From the NCBI GenBank assembly GCA_015068705.1, contig SVJZ01000001.1, forward strand, positions 124,001 to 188,000: a stretch of 64,000 bases of DNA, given 5' to 3'. The notes under the pieces were generated by a model. The model was not told the origin of the DNA, did not search any database, and saw nothing but the letters and a program-made list of their open reading frames with translations. The translations under genes were made by a program, and so were the position numbers. The DNA comes from Oscillospiraceae bacterium. Its GTDB lineage: Bacteria > Bacillota > Clostridia > UMGS1810. Shown here piece by piece: positions 38,706-46,876 of the stretch; positions within the stretch are counted from its first letter, which is position 1; every line of letters begins with the position of its first letter.

Positions 38706-41276
38706 ATGTATCATGTATTAAAATACATCCATGAAAACATCCACGAAAAGCTTTCGGTGGCACAAACAGCAGAACAATACGGCTACTCCAAATGGCACTT
38801 CATCCGCTCTTTTAAGCGGTTTACAGGCAAATCGTTTGTGGATTATGTGCGGCATTACAAGATGCAAAACGCCGCATTCGACCTGTTGGATGGCAAAAAA
38901 GCCATCGATGTTGCCATCTCCTGTGGTTATGACACACCGGGCGGATTCAACAAAGCATTTTTAAAGGAATTTGGTTGTCTGCCACGGGAATTTCTCAAAA
39001 AGAACAAGGAATCCATTCTCAGTTATAAGGAAAGGCGTGATACCATGTACAAAATGACCGACCGATGCGAACATCTCCGCACGCTCGCTATGAGTGATGC
39101 CAACAAAAAAGAAATCTGTATGCAGAAAGAATTCTGGATGACCAAAGGGATGAGCGAATGTCCGACTAATGACAACATGCTTGCACTGGGCTATGGCATT
39201 GGTTCCATCATCGAAAATCATCCTCCGCTCATCAACAAAGGTGAGCTGATCGTGGGCTACAACTACTGCGATGAATTTGACTATGCGGTAGGCGATGTTG
39301 CCCTGATGAAAGAATTTATGCCCGAGCAGGCAGAAGAGTATGCCGTATGCTTTGAAAACATACAAAGATTTACGGTAAATAAAATCCCCCCCTATTCTCA
39401 AAAAGAACGCTGGCTGGATGATGAATGGGCAGCAATCGGAAGATGCATCGATACCAATCACACGGTCATCAATTACGCCGATGTGCTGGCATTGGGATTT
39501 GAAGGACTGATTGAAAAAATAGACGGATATGAAGCGCAAAACGGTTCATCTTCGCTCTACACTGCGGCGCGCATGATATGCGAAAAAGCATGTGCTCTAG
39601 GTGAAAAATATGCCAAAGAGGCAATCCGCATGATGGAAAATGATGACCTCACCCCCGAAATGAAAGAGGAGCTTAAGCAAATTGCCAAGGTGTGCCGCAC
39701 TGTTCCGGCAAAACCTGCCACCACCTTCTGGGAAGCAGTGCAAAGCCTGTGGTTTGCACACATTATCAACACCTGGGAGGATGGCATCAACGCAAACTCG
39801 CTCGGCAGACTCGACCAGATTTTGTATCCGTATTACCAAAAGGATATTGAGGCAGGTATCATCACAAAGGAATTTGCCTTTGAGCTGATTTGTTGTCTGT
39901 GGATCAAGCTGTATCGTTCGTATGACGTGCAACAAAGCGTGGTGGGCGGTGTTACTCCCGACGGGAGCGACGCTGTAAACGAACTTTCCTACATGATGCT
40001 CGATGCCACCGAGGAGTTGGATTTTATCCGTTGTCTTTCGGTGCGCTACAACCAAAATACCGAAAAAGCATTTGTGCGCAGAGCATTGGAGGTTGTGGGA
40101 CATCTGCAAAAGGGTGTGCCCTTCTTCTTCAATGACGATGTGATGATTCCCTCCCTCACCGGCGCAGGAATCGCCCTGGAAGATGCACGGGATTACACCC
40201 AGATTGGGTGTGTGGAAACGGTAATTCCCGGAAAATCCAATCCCCATGCCGTTACCGGTGAAACCAACCTTTTAAAAGCGCTCGAATATGCACTTCTGGA
40301 CGGAAAGAGCATGATGGATGATTCCATCGAGCCGGGTATCAGAACAGGAAAAATCACCACCTATGAGGAACTAAAAAAGGCAGTATACCTGCAGATTGAA
40401 AACATCCTCGATGTGTGTTGCAAAATTGTGCTCGACCACACAAAACTTTCCGAAACTGCTGCACCAAAGCCTTATAAATCCCTGCTCACCCAAGGGTGCA
40501 TGGAACAAAATAAGGATTTTAACAATCATGGTGCGTTGTATGACTACTACCAGATTATGTTGGGTGGCGTGCCCAATCTGGCAGATTCCATGATGGTGCT
40601 GAAAAAATTTGTGTTTACCGACAAAAAATACACCCTTGACGAGGTGGTGGCACAACTTAAGGCAGACTATCCGAATGAACTGATGCGATTGGAGTTTTTA
40701 AACAAATCCCCCAAATTCGGCAACGACATTGACGAGGTGGATGAAATTGCCGCCGAAATCATCAATGTTTCCTGCGACATTTTAGAGCGTCTTTCGGAAA
40801 AATACGGGTTATCCTTCCATCCGCAGCCCTTTACCTACCTGTGGATGATAGACCACGGCAAACAGACCGGCGCAACTCCGGACGGCAGACACAAGGGTGA
40901 GGTGATTGCATATAGTGTTTCCCCCATGCAGGGAAGAGATTTTAATGGATTTACACCGCTCATCAACTCACTGTGCAAACTTCCCACCACCCGCACCCCC
41001 GGTACAACCTCCGCAATTGTCGAGGTGGATCCCAAACTCTTTACCGACAACAACATTGACAAATTTACCGACATCATGTTTGCGGCGGCAGAAAAGGGCT
41101 TGAGCAATGTGCAATTTAACGTGGTGGATGCCGAAACCCTCATGGATGCGCAAAAGCACCCCGAAAAGTACAACAATCTTGCAGTGCGCGTTTCCGGATT
41201 CAGTCAGAAATTTAATCTGCTGGACGAAGAACTGCAAAACCATATCATCGGGAGGACAAAGCACACATGCATGTGA
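38706..41276 (+). CDS. Fusion protein: AraC-type DNA-binding domain + complete glycyl radical enzyme
   Basis: 856 aa in one uninterrupted frame. Residues 1-100 form a full AraC domain: HTH1 about 15-36 (LSVAQTAEQYGYSKWHFIRS), HTH2 about 64-88 (AIDVAISCGYDTPGGFNKAF), ending CLPREFLKK. Residues from about 114 to 856 form a full-length GRE: the thiyl loop IGCVETVIPG has C502 and E504 (the Cys-x-Glu of eliminase-type GREs, not the Cys-Cys of PFL), and the radical loop VRVSGFSQKF has G831. There is no AraC sensor domain, so the GRE occupies the effector-domain role, though on the C-terminal side. The stop codon overlaps the activase start by 10 nt. A DNA-binding, possibly self-regulating GRE is the inference. 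A catalytically active enzyme with a vestigial regulator domain is the alternative. Confidence 0.9.
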   Translation: MYHVLKYIHENIHEKLSVAQTAEQYGYSKWHFIRSFKRFTGKSFVDYVRHYKMQNAAFDLLDGKKAIDVAISCGYDTPGGFNKAFLKEFGCLPREFLKKNKESILSYKERRDTMYKMTDRCEHLRTLAMSDANKKEICMQKEFWMTKGMSECPTNDNMLALGYGIGSIIENHPPLINKGELIVGYNYCDEFDYAVGDVALMKEFMPEQAEEYAVCFENIQRFTVNKIPPYSQKERWLDDEWAAIGRCIDTNHTVINYADVLALGFEGLIEKIDGYEAQNGSSSLYTAARMICEKACALGEKYAKEAIRMMENDDLTPEMKEELKQIAKVCRTVPAKPATTFWEAVQSLWFAHIINTWEDGINANSLGRLDQILYPYYQKDIEAGIITKEFAFELICCLWIKLYRSYDVQQSVVGGVTPDGSDAVNELSYMMLDATEELDFIRCLSVRYNQNTEKAFVRRALEVVGHLQKGVPFFFNDDVMIPSLTGAGIALEDARDYTQIGCVETVIPGKSNPHAVTGETNLLKALEYALLDGKSMMDDSIEPGIRTGKITTYEELKKAVYLQIENILDVCCKIVLDHTKLSETAAPKPYKSLLTQGCMEQNKDFNNHGALYDYYQIMLGGVPNLADSMMVLKKFVFTDKKYTLDEVVAQLKADYPNELMRLEFLNKSPKFGNDIDEVDEIAAEIINVSCDILERLSEKYGLSFHPQPFTYLWMIDHGKQTGATPDGRHKGEVIAYSVSPMQGRDFNGFTPLINSLCKLPTTRTPGTTSAIVEVDPKLFTDNNIDKFTDIMFAAAEKGLSNVQFNVVDAETLMDAQKHPEKYNNLAVRVSGFSQKFNLLDEELQNHIIGRTKHTCM
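39027..39047 (+). promoter_or_regulatory. Possible internal ribosome-binding site and start codon for the GRE domain alone
   Basis: AAGGAAAGG (39027-39035) followed after 9 nt by ATG 39045-39047, in frame, at the junction between the AraC domain and the GRE (Met114 of the fusion). Initiation here would give a stand-alone 743-residue GRE of normal length in addition to the fusion. Confidence 0.5.
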
Positions 41277-42073
41277 CGCCGTTTATTTTCCATATTGCAC
41301 GCACCTCTCTGCACGATGGTGCAGGCATCCGCACGGTGGTTTATTTCAAAGGATGCAATATGCATTGCCGTTGGTGTCACAATCCCGAGGGGTTGGAATG
41401 CAAAAAGGAACTGTTTTTCCACCAAAACAAATGTATCGGTTGCGGCATATGTGAAACCATCTGTCCGCACATTCTCCGAGTGGGTGAAATTGACCGGGAT
41501 GCATGCATTGCCTGCGGAAACTGTGCGAAAAACTGCCCTGCAAATGCCCTTGAAGTGATTGGAAACCAAATGAGTGTGGAGGAGCTTTATTCTGTCATTG
41601 CCAAAGACAGGGCGTATTATGATCGCTCGGGTGGCGGCGTTACCCTTTCGGGTGGCGAATGTCTGCTCTATCCGGAATTTGTTGCTGCCCTTTTAAAAAA
41701 ATGCAAGGAAAATGACATACACACCCTGATTGAAAGTGCCTTTCACGTCCCGTGGGAGCACATCGCGAGCGTGTTGCCCTATACCGATATGTTTTATGCA
41801 GATGTCAAGCACATGGATAGCGACATTCACAAAAAGTACACCGGCGTGAGCAATGAACGTATTCTGGAAAACATTACCCGTCTTGCGGGAATGACCAAGC
41901 AGATTGTTCTGCGCACACCTGCCATACCGGGAGTCAATGATGACCCCGAAAACCTTTCCCGTACAGAGCAATTTGCACATTCTTTGGGATTGGAACATGA
42001 AGTGCTCAAATACAACAACCTGGCAAAGTCCAAATACACTGCGCTGGACAAAGAATATACCGAATTTTCATGA
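41267..42073 (+). CDS. Glycyl radical enzyme activating enzyme with double ferredoxin insert
   Basis: 268 aa. Radical-SAM triad C30-x3-C34-x2-C37 (GCNMHCRWCHNPEG), then two ferredoxin-type clusters C56-x2-C59-x2-C62-x3-C66 and C80-x2-C83-x2-C86-x3-C90, then LSGGE and the rest of the SAM fold. This is the standard layout of activases of dehydratase/lyase-type GREs. It starts inside the last codons of the AraC-GRE gene (10-nt overlap; SD GGGAGGA), so the two are translationally coupled and it almost certainly activates that enzyme. It lies 15 nt before a convergent terminator. Confidence 0.93.
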   Translation: MHVTPFIFHIARTSLHDGAGIRTVVYFKGCNMHCRWCHNPEGLECKKELFFHQNKCIGCGICETICPHILRVGEIDRDACIACGNCAKNCPANALEVIGNQMSVEELYSVIAKDRAYYDRSGGGVTLSGGECLLYPEFVAALLKKCKENDIHTLIESAFHVPWEHIASVLPYTDMFYADVKHMDSDIHKKYTGVSNERILENITRLAGMTKQIVLRTPAIPGVNDDPENLSRTEQFAHSLGLEHEVLKYNNLAKSKYTALDKEYTEFS

Positions 42074-42088
42074 GTTAAAAACAAAAAC

Positions 42089-42113
42089 CGGGTTTCCCAT
42101 AACAGGAAACCCG
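42089..42113. terminator. Bidirectional terminator at the accessory/housekeeping boundary
   Basis: Stem CGGGTTTCC (42089-42097) with GGAAACCCG (42105-42113), A-tract before and ATTTTTTTATT after. The convergent activase and CBS genes end on each side. Confidence 0.9.
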
Positions 42114-42119
42114 ATTTTT

Positions 42120-42575
42120 TTATTCGTCTTTTCCTTCCGCCTTTGGATACTTTTGATGACATCCCGTTGAAATATCCGCCAATGCCTCGGACGCTTCGGC
42201 AAAACAATCCTTCGCAATTGCCATATCTCCCAGCGCAACCATGCCCACCAGTTCTCCCTGCTCCATCACCGGCAAGCGGCGCACCCTCTTTTTTGCCATC
42301 TTTCTGGCAGCCTTTTTCACATCATCAGCAGGAGAAACTGTTTCCACATGGGTGGTCATAATTTCTTCCACCTTCATCTTGTGCGGATCGATGCCCCGTG
42401 CCACATCCCGGATGATGATATCGCGGTCTGTCACAATACCCACCATGCCGTTTCGCGCATCCATAACCGGTACCGAGCCGATGTTATTGGTCTGCATCAC
42501 CTTTGCCGCCTCAAATACCGTGTCCTGCGGATACACATAAACAGCAGGCCCTGTCATGATATCTTTTACCTTCAT
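42120..42575 (-). CDS. Tandem CBS-domain protein
   Basis: 151 aa from ATG 42575 (AAAGGAGG 8 nt upstream); a longer frame overlaps the previous gene and is not conserved-looking. Two CBS motifs (about 8-58 and 72-122; VKDIMTGPAVYV, GIVTDRDIIIRD, VEEIMTTHVETV, MVALGDMAIAK) form one Bateman module, which binds adenine nucleotides or SAM and usually reports energy state. Stand-alone CBS proteins of this type are common in Firmicutes; the partner is unknown. Confidence 0.9.
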   Translation of the reverse strand: MKVKDIMTGPAVYVYPQDTVFEAAKVMQTNNIGSVPVMDARNGMVGIVTDRDIIIRDVARGIDPHKMKVEEIMTTHVETVSPADDVKKAARKMAKKRVRRLPVMEQGELVGMVALGDMAIAKDCFAEASEALADISTGCHQKYPKAEGKDE

Positions 42576-42609
42576 ACCCGTATCCTCCTTTTGTAGGGTT
42601 ACGGGTTTA

Positions 42610-43410
42610 TCATTTGCCTTTTTGTGCGCCAATATACCCCAGATTCCTCTCTATCACACCCTTGCCTCTCCATGCCCAGGCACGATTTTGATATGTACGG
42701 GAAAACGCACGATTGGAAAGAGGCGCGATTTCCTGCATTTCTACACGGCATTTGAGGTTTTGCCGAAATGCCCCGATGGGGGTAAGCGGAACCCCAACAT
42801 TGTGCGGACATACATTCTGGCACACATCACACCCAAACGCCATCCCCTGCTTTCCCACCAGCACCGCCTCATCCTCCGGCAGTTCCCCTTTTTTCTGGGT
42901 AATGGCAGAAAGGCAGCGGTTGGCATCCACCCCGTTTGGCGTAATTGCTCCGCCCGGACATGCCGCAACACATTTTCCGCAACCGATACAATCTTCTCCT
43001 AATGGGCGGTCATGCGGCAAATCAAGGTCGCATACCAGATATCCGATGACCAACCACGAGCCATATTGCGGATGAATACACATACCGTTTTTACCGCGAA
43101 ATACCAACCCTGCATTGATAGCAAGCAGGCGGTCAATCTGCGGTCCGGTGTCACAACAGACGGCATACCGCTCCAGGCCGATTTCCCTTGCAAGCCGCTC
43201 CAGCAAATCACGGACAATCACATGATAATCCTCTGCCCACGCATACCGCGCCAGATTGGAATTTTCTTTTTCTCCTGCATAATAGGGTGCCAGCACCACC
43301 ACTGCGGTTTGAAAATGCTCACCCGTTTGTTCATTATAGGGGGCAGCATGGGTAAATCCGATGCAATCCAACCCCATTGATTTGGCACATTCAATTATTT
43401 TTTTCCGCAT
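42610..43410 (-). CDS. Epoxyqueuosine reductase-like Fe-S protein (short QueG-type)
   Basis: 266 aa, clearly shorter than cobalamin-dependent QueG (about 340-380 aa). It has the paired [4Fe-4S] layout C141-x2-C144-x2-C147-x3-C151 and C166...C194-x2-C197-x3-C201, with FGCDVCQNVCPHN as in QueG. The C-terminal HEAT-like part is missing and the N-terminal cofactor region is compact. It may be an electron-transfer relative rather than the tRNA queuosine enzyme. SD GGGGGAGAGGG precedes the ATG; followed by the CBS gene. Confidence 0.72.
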   Translation of the reverse strand: MRKKIIECAKSMGLDCIGFTHAAPYNEQTGEHFQTAVVVLAPYYAGEKENSNLARYAWAEDYHVIVRDLLERLAREIGLERYAVCCDTGPQIDRLLAINAGLVFRGKNGMCIHPQYGSWLVIGYLVCDLDLPHDRPLGEDCIGCGKCVAACPGGAITPNGVDANRCLSAITQKKGELPEDEAVLVGKQGMAFGCDVCQNVCPHNVGVPLTPIGAFRQNLKCRVEMQEIAPLSNRAFSRTYQNRAWAWRGKGVIERNLGYIGAQKGK

Positions 43411-43423
43411 TCCCTCTCCCCCT

Positions 43424-44857
43424 TTAAAACAATGGTGCCGCCAACCGCAAAATTGCCTCAGCTGCCTTGTCCCACCAGGGACGTCTGCAAAATTCCTCCC
43501 GCGTCAGCTCGGTACATCCCTCGCGATCGGCATAAAATTGCTCTACACACGTTCTGGCAAACTCCCGTCCGTATATCACCGTGTTAATCTCATAATTCAA
43601 GCAAAAACTTCGCACATCCATATTTGCCGTGCCGATGGACACCGCCGCACAATCGGACACCAACATCTTTGCATGCAAGAATCCGTTGTACAAATACACC
43701 CGTATTCCACTTTTGAGCAGTTCATCCATATAGGACATGGTAACATAATACACATATCCCTTATCCGGTACGCCCGGCAACATAATTTTTACATCCACAC
43801 CCGATGCAGCGGCAATTTTTAAAGCCTGCAGCACCGCCTGGTCCGGCACAAAATATGGTGATTGAATAAGCACGCTCTTTCGGGCACGGGTAATGAGCTT
43901 TAAATAGGAAAATTTGATGTATTCCTCGTCACAATCCGGTCCGCTCGAAACCAGTTGAAGCGGAAGGTTCCCTTTTCTTTGTAAAGGCGGAAAATAATCA
44001 TCCGCCCGTTCAGCAAACTGGTTTAACATCATGCCTGCGCTACGGCACCAATCCAGCAAAAACCGCAGTTGCAGCGCATATACTGCCGTTCCCTCCAACC
44101 GCAGGTGAGTATCACGCCATGCCGCCTTCTTTTTCCAAATTCCGGTATATTCCGCACCAATGTTCATGCCACCGGTATATCCCACCACACCGTCAATCAC
44201 CACCACTTTTCGGTGATTGCGATAATTGGCACGCAACAAATTGCCCAAACGGGTAACAGAAAAGCGCCTTACCTGCCCTCCCGCATTTGTGAGTGGCGCA
44301 AAAAAGCGAAATTTTGTAGAACATCCAAATTCATCATACAGCAGGCGTATCTCAACACCCTCTGCCGCCTTTTGTGCCAGAACGGATACCAGTTTTTTTC
44401 CCACATCATCCGAGCGAATGATGAAATATTCCATATGGATAAACTTTTGTGCCTTTTGCAAATCGTCAAACAATGCGTCATACTTTTCGCTGCCATGCAC
44501 ATACAGTTTCACATGGTTGTCCGGTACAAATACCGCGCCGCTTTTGAGATTGAGATGAATCAAATCCAGACATTCGGCAATATCTTTAGTACCGTAATCG
44601 GTACGATGTGATGCCATACCCAACCGTTCCAGCATTGCCCGATAGCACACCGCATCGGCATCCTGCCTGCGCCGCAGCAAACGCTGATGCCGCATGGAAA
44701 GAGTTTCGCCCAAAAACAGGTACAGCAGTGCGCCAATCCCCGGCAATAGGCACAACACCAATATCCAGGCAACCGCCTCACTGGGCTTTTTTCGTTCGAT
44801 AAATATCACCGACACAATACATGCCAGTTCTGCCGCAAACAACAAGGTTAGCAGCAT
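43424..44857 (-). CDS. cls: Cardiolipin synthase (phospholipase D superfamily)
   Basis: 477 aa. Two N-terminal TM segments (about 1-20 and 30-52) are followed by two PLD motifs: HRKVVVIDG and HAKMLVSD (HxKx4D), each in an HKD catalytic module. It condenses two phosphatidylglycerols to cardiolipin at the membrane. Length and layout match bacterial Cls. Its stop is 13 nt from the start of the QueG-like gene, so the two may be co-transcribed. Which of several Cls paralogues this is cannot be told. Confidence 0.92.
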   Translation of the reverse strand: MLLTLLFAAELACIVSVIFIERKKPSEAVAWILVLCLLPGIGALLYLFLGETLSMRHQRLLRRRQDADAVCYRAMLERLGMASHRTDYGTKDIAECLDLIHLNLKSGAVFVPDNHVKLYVHGSEKYDALFDDLQKAQKFIHMEYFIIRSDDVGKKLVSVLAQKAAEGVEIRLLYDEFGCSTKFRFFAPLTNAGGQVRRFSVTRLGNLLRANYRNHRKVVVIDGVVGYTGGMNIGAEYTGIWKKKAAWRDTHLRLEGTAVYALQLRFLLDWCRSAGMMLNQFAERADDYFPPLQRKGNLPLQLVSSGPDCDEEYIKFSYLKLITRARKSVLIQSPYFVPDQAVLQALKIAAASGVDVKIMLPGVPDKGYVYYVTMSYMDELLKSGIRVYLYNGFLHAKMLVSDCAAVSIGTANMDVRSFCLNYEINTVIYGREFARTCVEQFYADREGCTELTREEFCRRPWWDKAAEAILRLAAPLF

Positions 44858-44935
44858 AATTCCACCGTCCTTCGTTTACAAAACCATTTTCATTAGTATA
44901 ACGAAAAAACGGACTTTTTATTTCTCATGTAAAAA

Positions 44936-44959
44936 ACTGCCCGGAATCAACCGAACAGT
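44936..44959 (-). terminator. Intrinsic terminator overlapping the 3' end of the copper chaperone gene
   Basis: Minus strand: ACTGTTCGG pairs with CCGGGCAGT (two G-U pairs), 6-nt loop, then TTTTTTAC. The stem includes the last codons of the HMA gene. Confidence 0.75.
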
Positions 44960-45177
44960 CCTCTTTTCTTCTCCACCGAGATTGCCTGAAATCCTGCTGC
45001 ATCCACTGCATTTTTCAGCACCTCATCGGCAACCGGCTGATTCATTGTCACCACGGCACATTTCTTTTTTAAGGTTACCTTTGCGTTAGTTACACCATCA
45101 ATTGCACCAAGTGCCTGCTCTACCTTTGCCGCACAGTGACCACAATTCATGCCTTCTATCATAATGATTTTTTTCAT
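44947..45177 (-). CDS. Heavy-metal-associated (HMA) domain protein, copper chaperone-like
   Basis: 76 aa from the ATG at 45177 (AAGGAG 8 nt upstream). One ferredoxin-like HMA domain with the metal-binding motif GMNCGHC (Cys-x2-Cys) near the N-terminus. Such CopZ-like proteins carry Cu(I) to a P-type ATPase. No copper ATPase or regulator is visible next to it; it stands alone between sigF and cls. Confidence 0.9.
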   Translation of the reverse strand: MKKIIMIEGMNCGHCAAKVEQALGAIDGVTNAKVTLKKKCAVVTMNQPVADEVLKNAVDAAGFQAISVEKKRGLFG

Positions 45178-45235
45178 GGGTATCACTCCTTACTGTTAGG
45201 TTAGCACAAGCGCGCACCTTTGTCAAGCATAGCCA

Positions 45236-45964
45236 TTACAATGCCTCCTGCATATCCTGCCGGATGCGCATGAGTATTTTCTTTTCCAATCTGGATACCT
45301 GTACCTGTGAAATTCCCAGTTCCTTCGCCACTTCCGACTGGGTATTCCCTTTAAAATAGCGCATTTCGATAATCTTCTTTTCGCGTAAGTCCAATGCACG
45401 AAATGCCTCACCCAGTGCGATTTTATCCACCGTATCCCCCTCGGCATCCTCTCGCCGGGCAAGACGGTCCATCAAAAATATGGGTGCCCGTTCTCCCTCA
45501 TGAATGGTTTTATAAAGGGATTCGGGCGCGGCAACTGCATCCAATGCCATGACCAGTTCCTCCGATTCCATCCCCAATCTCCCGGCAATTTCTCCCACCG
45601 TCGGTTCACGCATCAGCTCTTTTTCCAATGCATCGGCAGCAACGCGCGCCCTGGCGGCAGTTTCTTTCAAACTACGACTCACTTTAATCACCCCGTCATC
45701 ACGCAAAAACCGTTTGATTTCACCCATAATCATGGGCACTGCATAGGTGGAAAACCGCACATCATAAGAAAAATCAAACTTTTCCACTGCTTTTAATAAA
45801 CCGATGCACCCCAACTGGTACAAATCCTCCATATCGTGTCCCCGCCCGGAAAATTTTCGTACTACACTCCATACCAGACCGAGATTTTCTTCCACCAAAC
45901 GGGAAACCGCCTGTTTGTCACCCGCTCGTGCCCGTTTGAGCAATTCCATTGTGTTGTCTGCCAT
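45236..45964 (-). CDS. sigF: RNA polymerase sporulation sigma factor SigF (SpoIIAC)
   Basis: 242 aa. Sigma-70 regions: 2 (DLYQLGCIGLLKAVEKFDF...FSTYAVPMIMGEI), 3, and 4 with a clear HTH (TQSEVAKELGISQVQVSRLEK). Placement directly after spoIIAB and spoIIAA identifies it as the forespore-specific sigma-F. It is held inactive by SpoIIAB until SpoIIAA is dephosphorylated. SD GGGAGG precedes the ATG. Presence of the operon indicates an endospore-forming lineage, though not that sporulation is functional. Confidence 0.96.
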   Translation of the reverse strand: MADNTMELLKRARAGDKQAVSRLVEENLGLVWSVVRKFSGRGHDMEDLYQLGCIGLLKAVEKFDFSYDVRFSTYAVPMIMGEIKRFLRDDGVIKVSRSLKETAARARVAADALEKELMREPTVGEIAGRLGMESEELVMALDAVAAPESLYKTIHEGERAPIFLMDRLARREDAEGDTVDKIALGEAFRALDLREKKIIEMRYFKGNTQSEVAKELGISQVQVSRLEKKILMRIRQDMQEAL

Positions 45965-45986
45965 TGTTGTCCCTCCCGTCCGTGCA

Positions 45987-46421
45987 TCACAAACGTTTGG
46001 TACCGAGCCTTTTGGTCATGGTAACTTTTGTTCCTACCCCCACAATGGACTCCACCTGCACCTCATCCATAAATGTTTCCATCACCGTAAAGCCCATGCC
46101 CGAACGTTCGGCATCCGGATTGCTGGTGTAAAGCGGCTCCATCGCTTTTTTTACATCCTCAATCCCCTTGCCGCCGTCCTTGATAATTACGGTCAGACTC
46201 TCCTCCTCCAGGGTGCAATCCATGGTTATGTAGCCTCTGTTTTCACCATAACCATGTACAATGGCATTGGTTACCGCCTCGCTTACTGCGGTTTTGACAT
46301 CGGCAAGTTCTTCAATGGTGGGATCGAGTTGTGCTAAAAGTGCCGACACCACAACCCGTGCAAACCCCTCATTTTCCGACTTGCTCAAAAATTCCACCGT
46401 AATATGATTTCGTATGCTCAT
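45987..46421 (-). CDS. spoIIAB: Anti-sigma F factor SpoIIAB (serine kinase)
   Basis: 144 aa, the usual length. GHKL ATP-binding fold: the N-box [13 protein letters not shown]1 box IKDGGKGI and G2 box [11 protein letters not shown]. It binds sigma-F and phosphorylates SpoIIAA. Encoded between spoIIAA (30-nt gap) and sigF (22-nt gap); SD AAGGAG sits before the ATG. Confidence 0.96.
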   Translation of the reverse strand: MSIRNHITVEFLSKSENEGFARVVVSALLAQLDPTIEELADVKTAVSEAVTNAIVHGYGENRGYITMDCTLEEESLTVIIKDGGKGIEDVKKAMEPLYTSNPDAERSGMGFTVMETFMDEVQVESIVGVGTKVTMTKRLGTKRL

Positions 46422-46451
46422 GGTTTTCTCCTTTTTGCGTGTTTTCTTTCG

Positions 46452-46787
46452 TTATACTGCTTTCATTGCCTCATCCAGTTTGCCGTAGACACCCATCAGC
46501 TTTCGTATACCGGACAAATCCAACATCTTGTCCACATTCACATTACCCGAAACAATCGCCAGGGTGCCGCCCAAAGAGCGCATCAACTTGTACCGACCGA
46601 TGAGTACGCCAATTCCCGAACTGTCCATAAATGTCAGTCCGCTCAAATCCAGAATGAGCCGCATCACCCCGTCATCCGAAACTCTGCAGTCAATCCGTTC
46701 GCGTATCTGCACCGCAGTGTGATGGTCCAGTTCACCCGTTACTCTCACTACCAGCACGTCATTTTTTACCACAAAATTCATCTGCAA
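46452..46787 (-). CDS. spoIIAA: Anti-sigma F factor antagonist SpoIIAA
   Basis: 111 aa STAS-domain protein with the phosphorylation motif FMDSSGIGVLIG; the second Ser (about residue 57) corresponds to the SpoIIAB-phosphorylated serine. When dephosphorylated it frees sigma-F. The TTG at 46787 has GGAGGGG at good spacing and is preferred over the ATG two codons later. It is first in the spoIIA operon, preceded by a sigma-H-like promoter. Confidence 0.95.
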   Translation of the reverse strand: MQMNFVVKNDVLVVRVTGELDHHTAVQIRERIDCRVSDDGVMRLILDLSGLTFMDSSGIGVLIGRYKLMRSLGGTLAIVSGNVNVDKMLDLSGIRKLMGVYGKLDEAMKAV

Positions 46788-46826
46788 GGAATACCCCTCC
46801 GTTCTATTTTTGCACGAACGGTAGTA

Positions 46827-46855
46827 TTATTCTGCATCATTTGGAAAAATCCTTT
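46827..46855 (-). promoter_or_regulatory. Sigma-H-type promoter of the spoIIA operon
   Basis: Minus strand: AAAGGATTT (46847-46855), 11-nt spacer, GCAGAATAA (46827-46835). This matches the sigma-H consensus (RnAGGAWWT / RnnGAATWW), the sigma factor that drives spoIIA in Bacillus. The predicted start is about 35 nt upstream of the TTG start codon. Confidence 0.75.
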
Positions 46856-46876
46856 TTCGAATTTTGGGAAGTTTTG

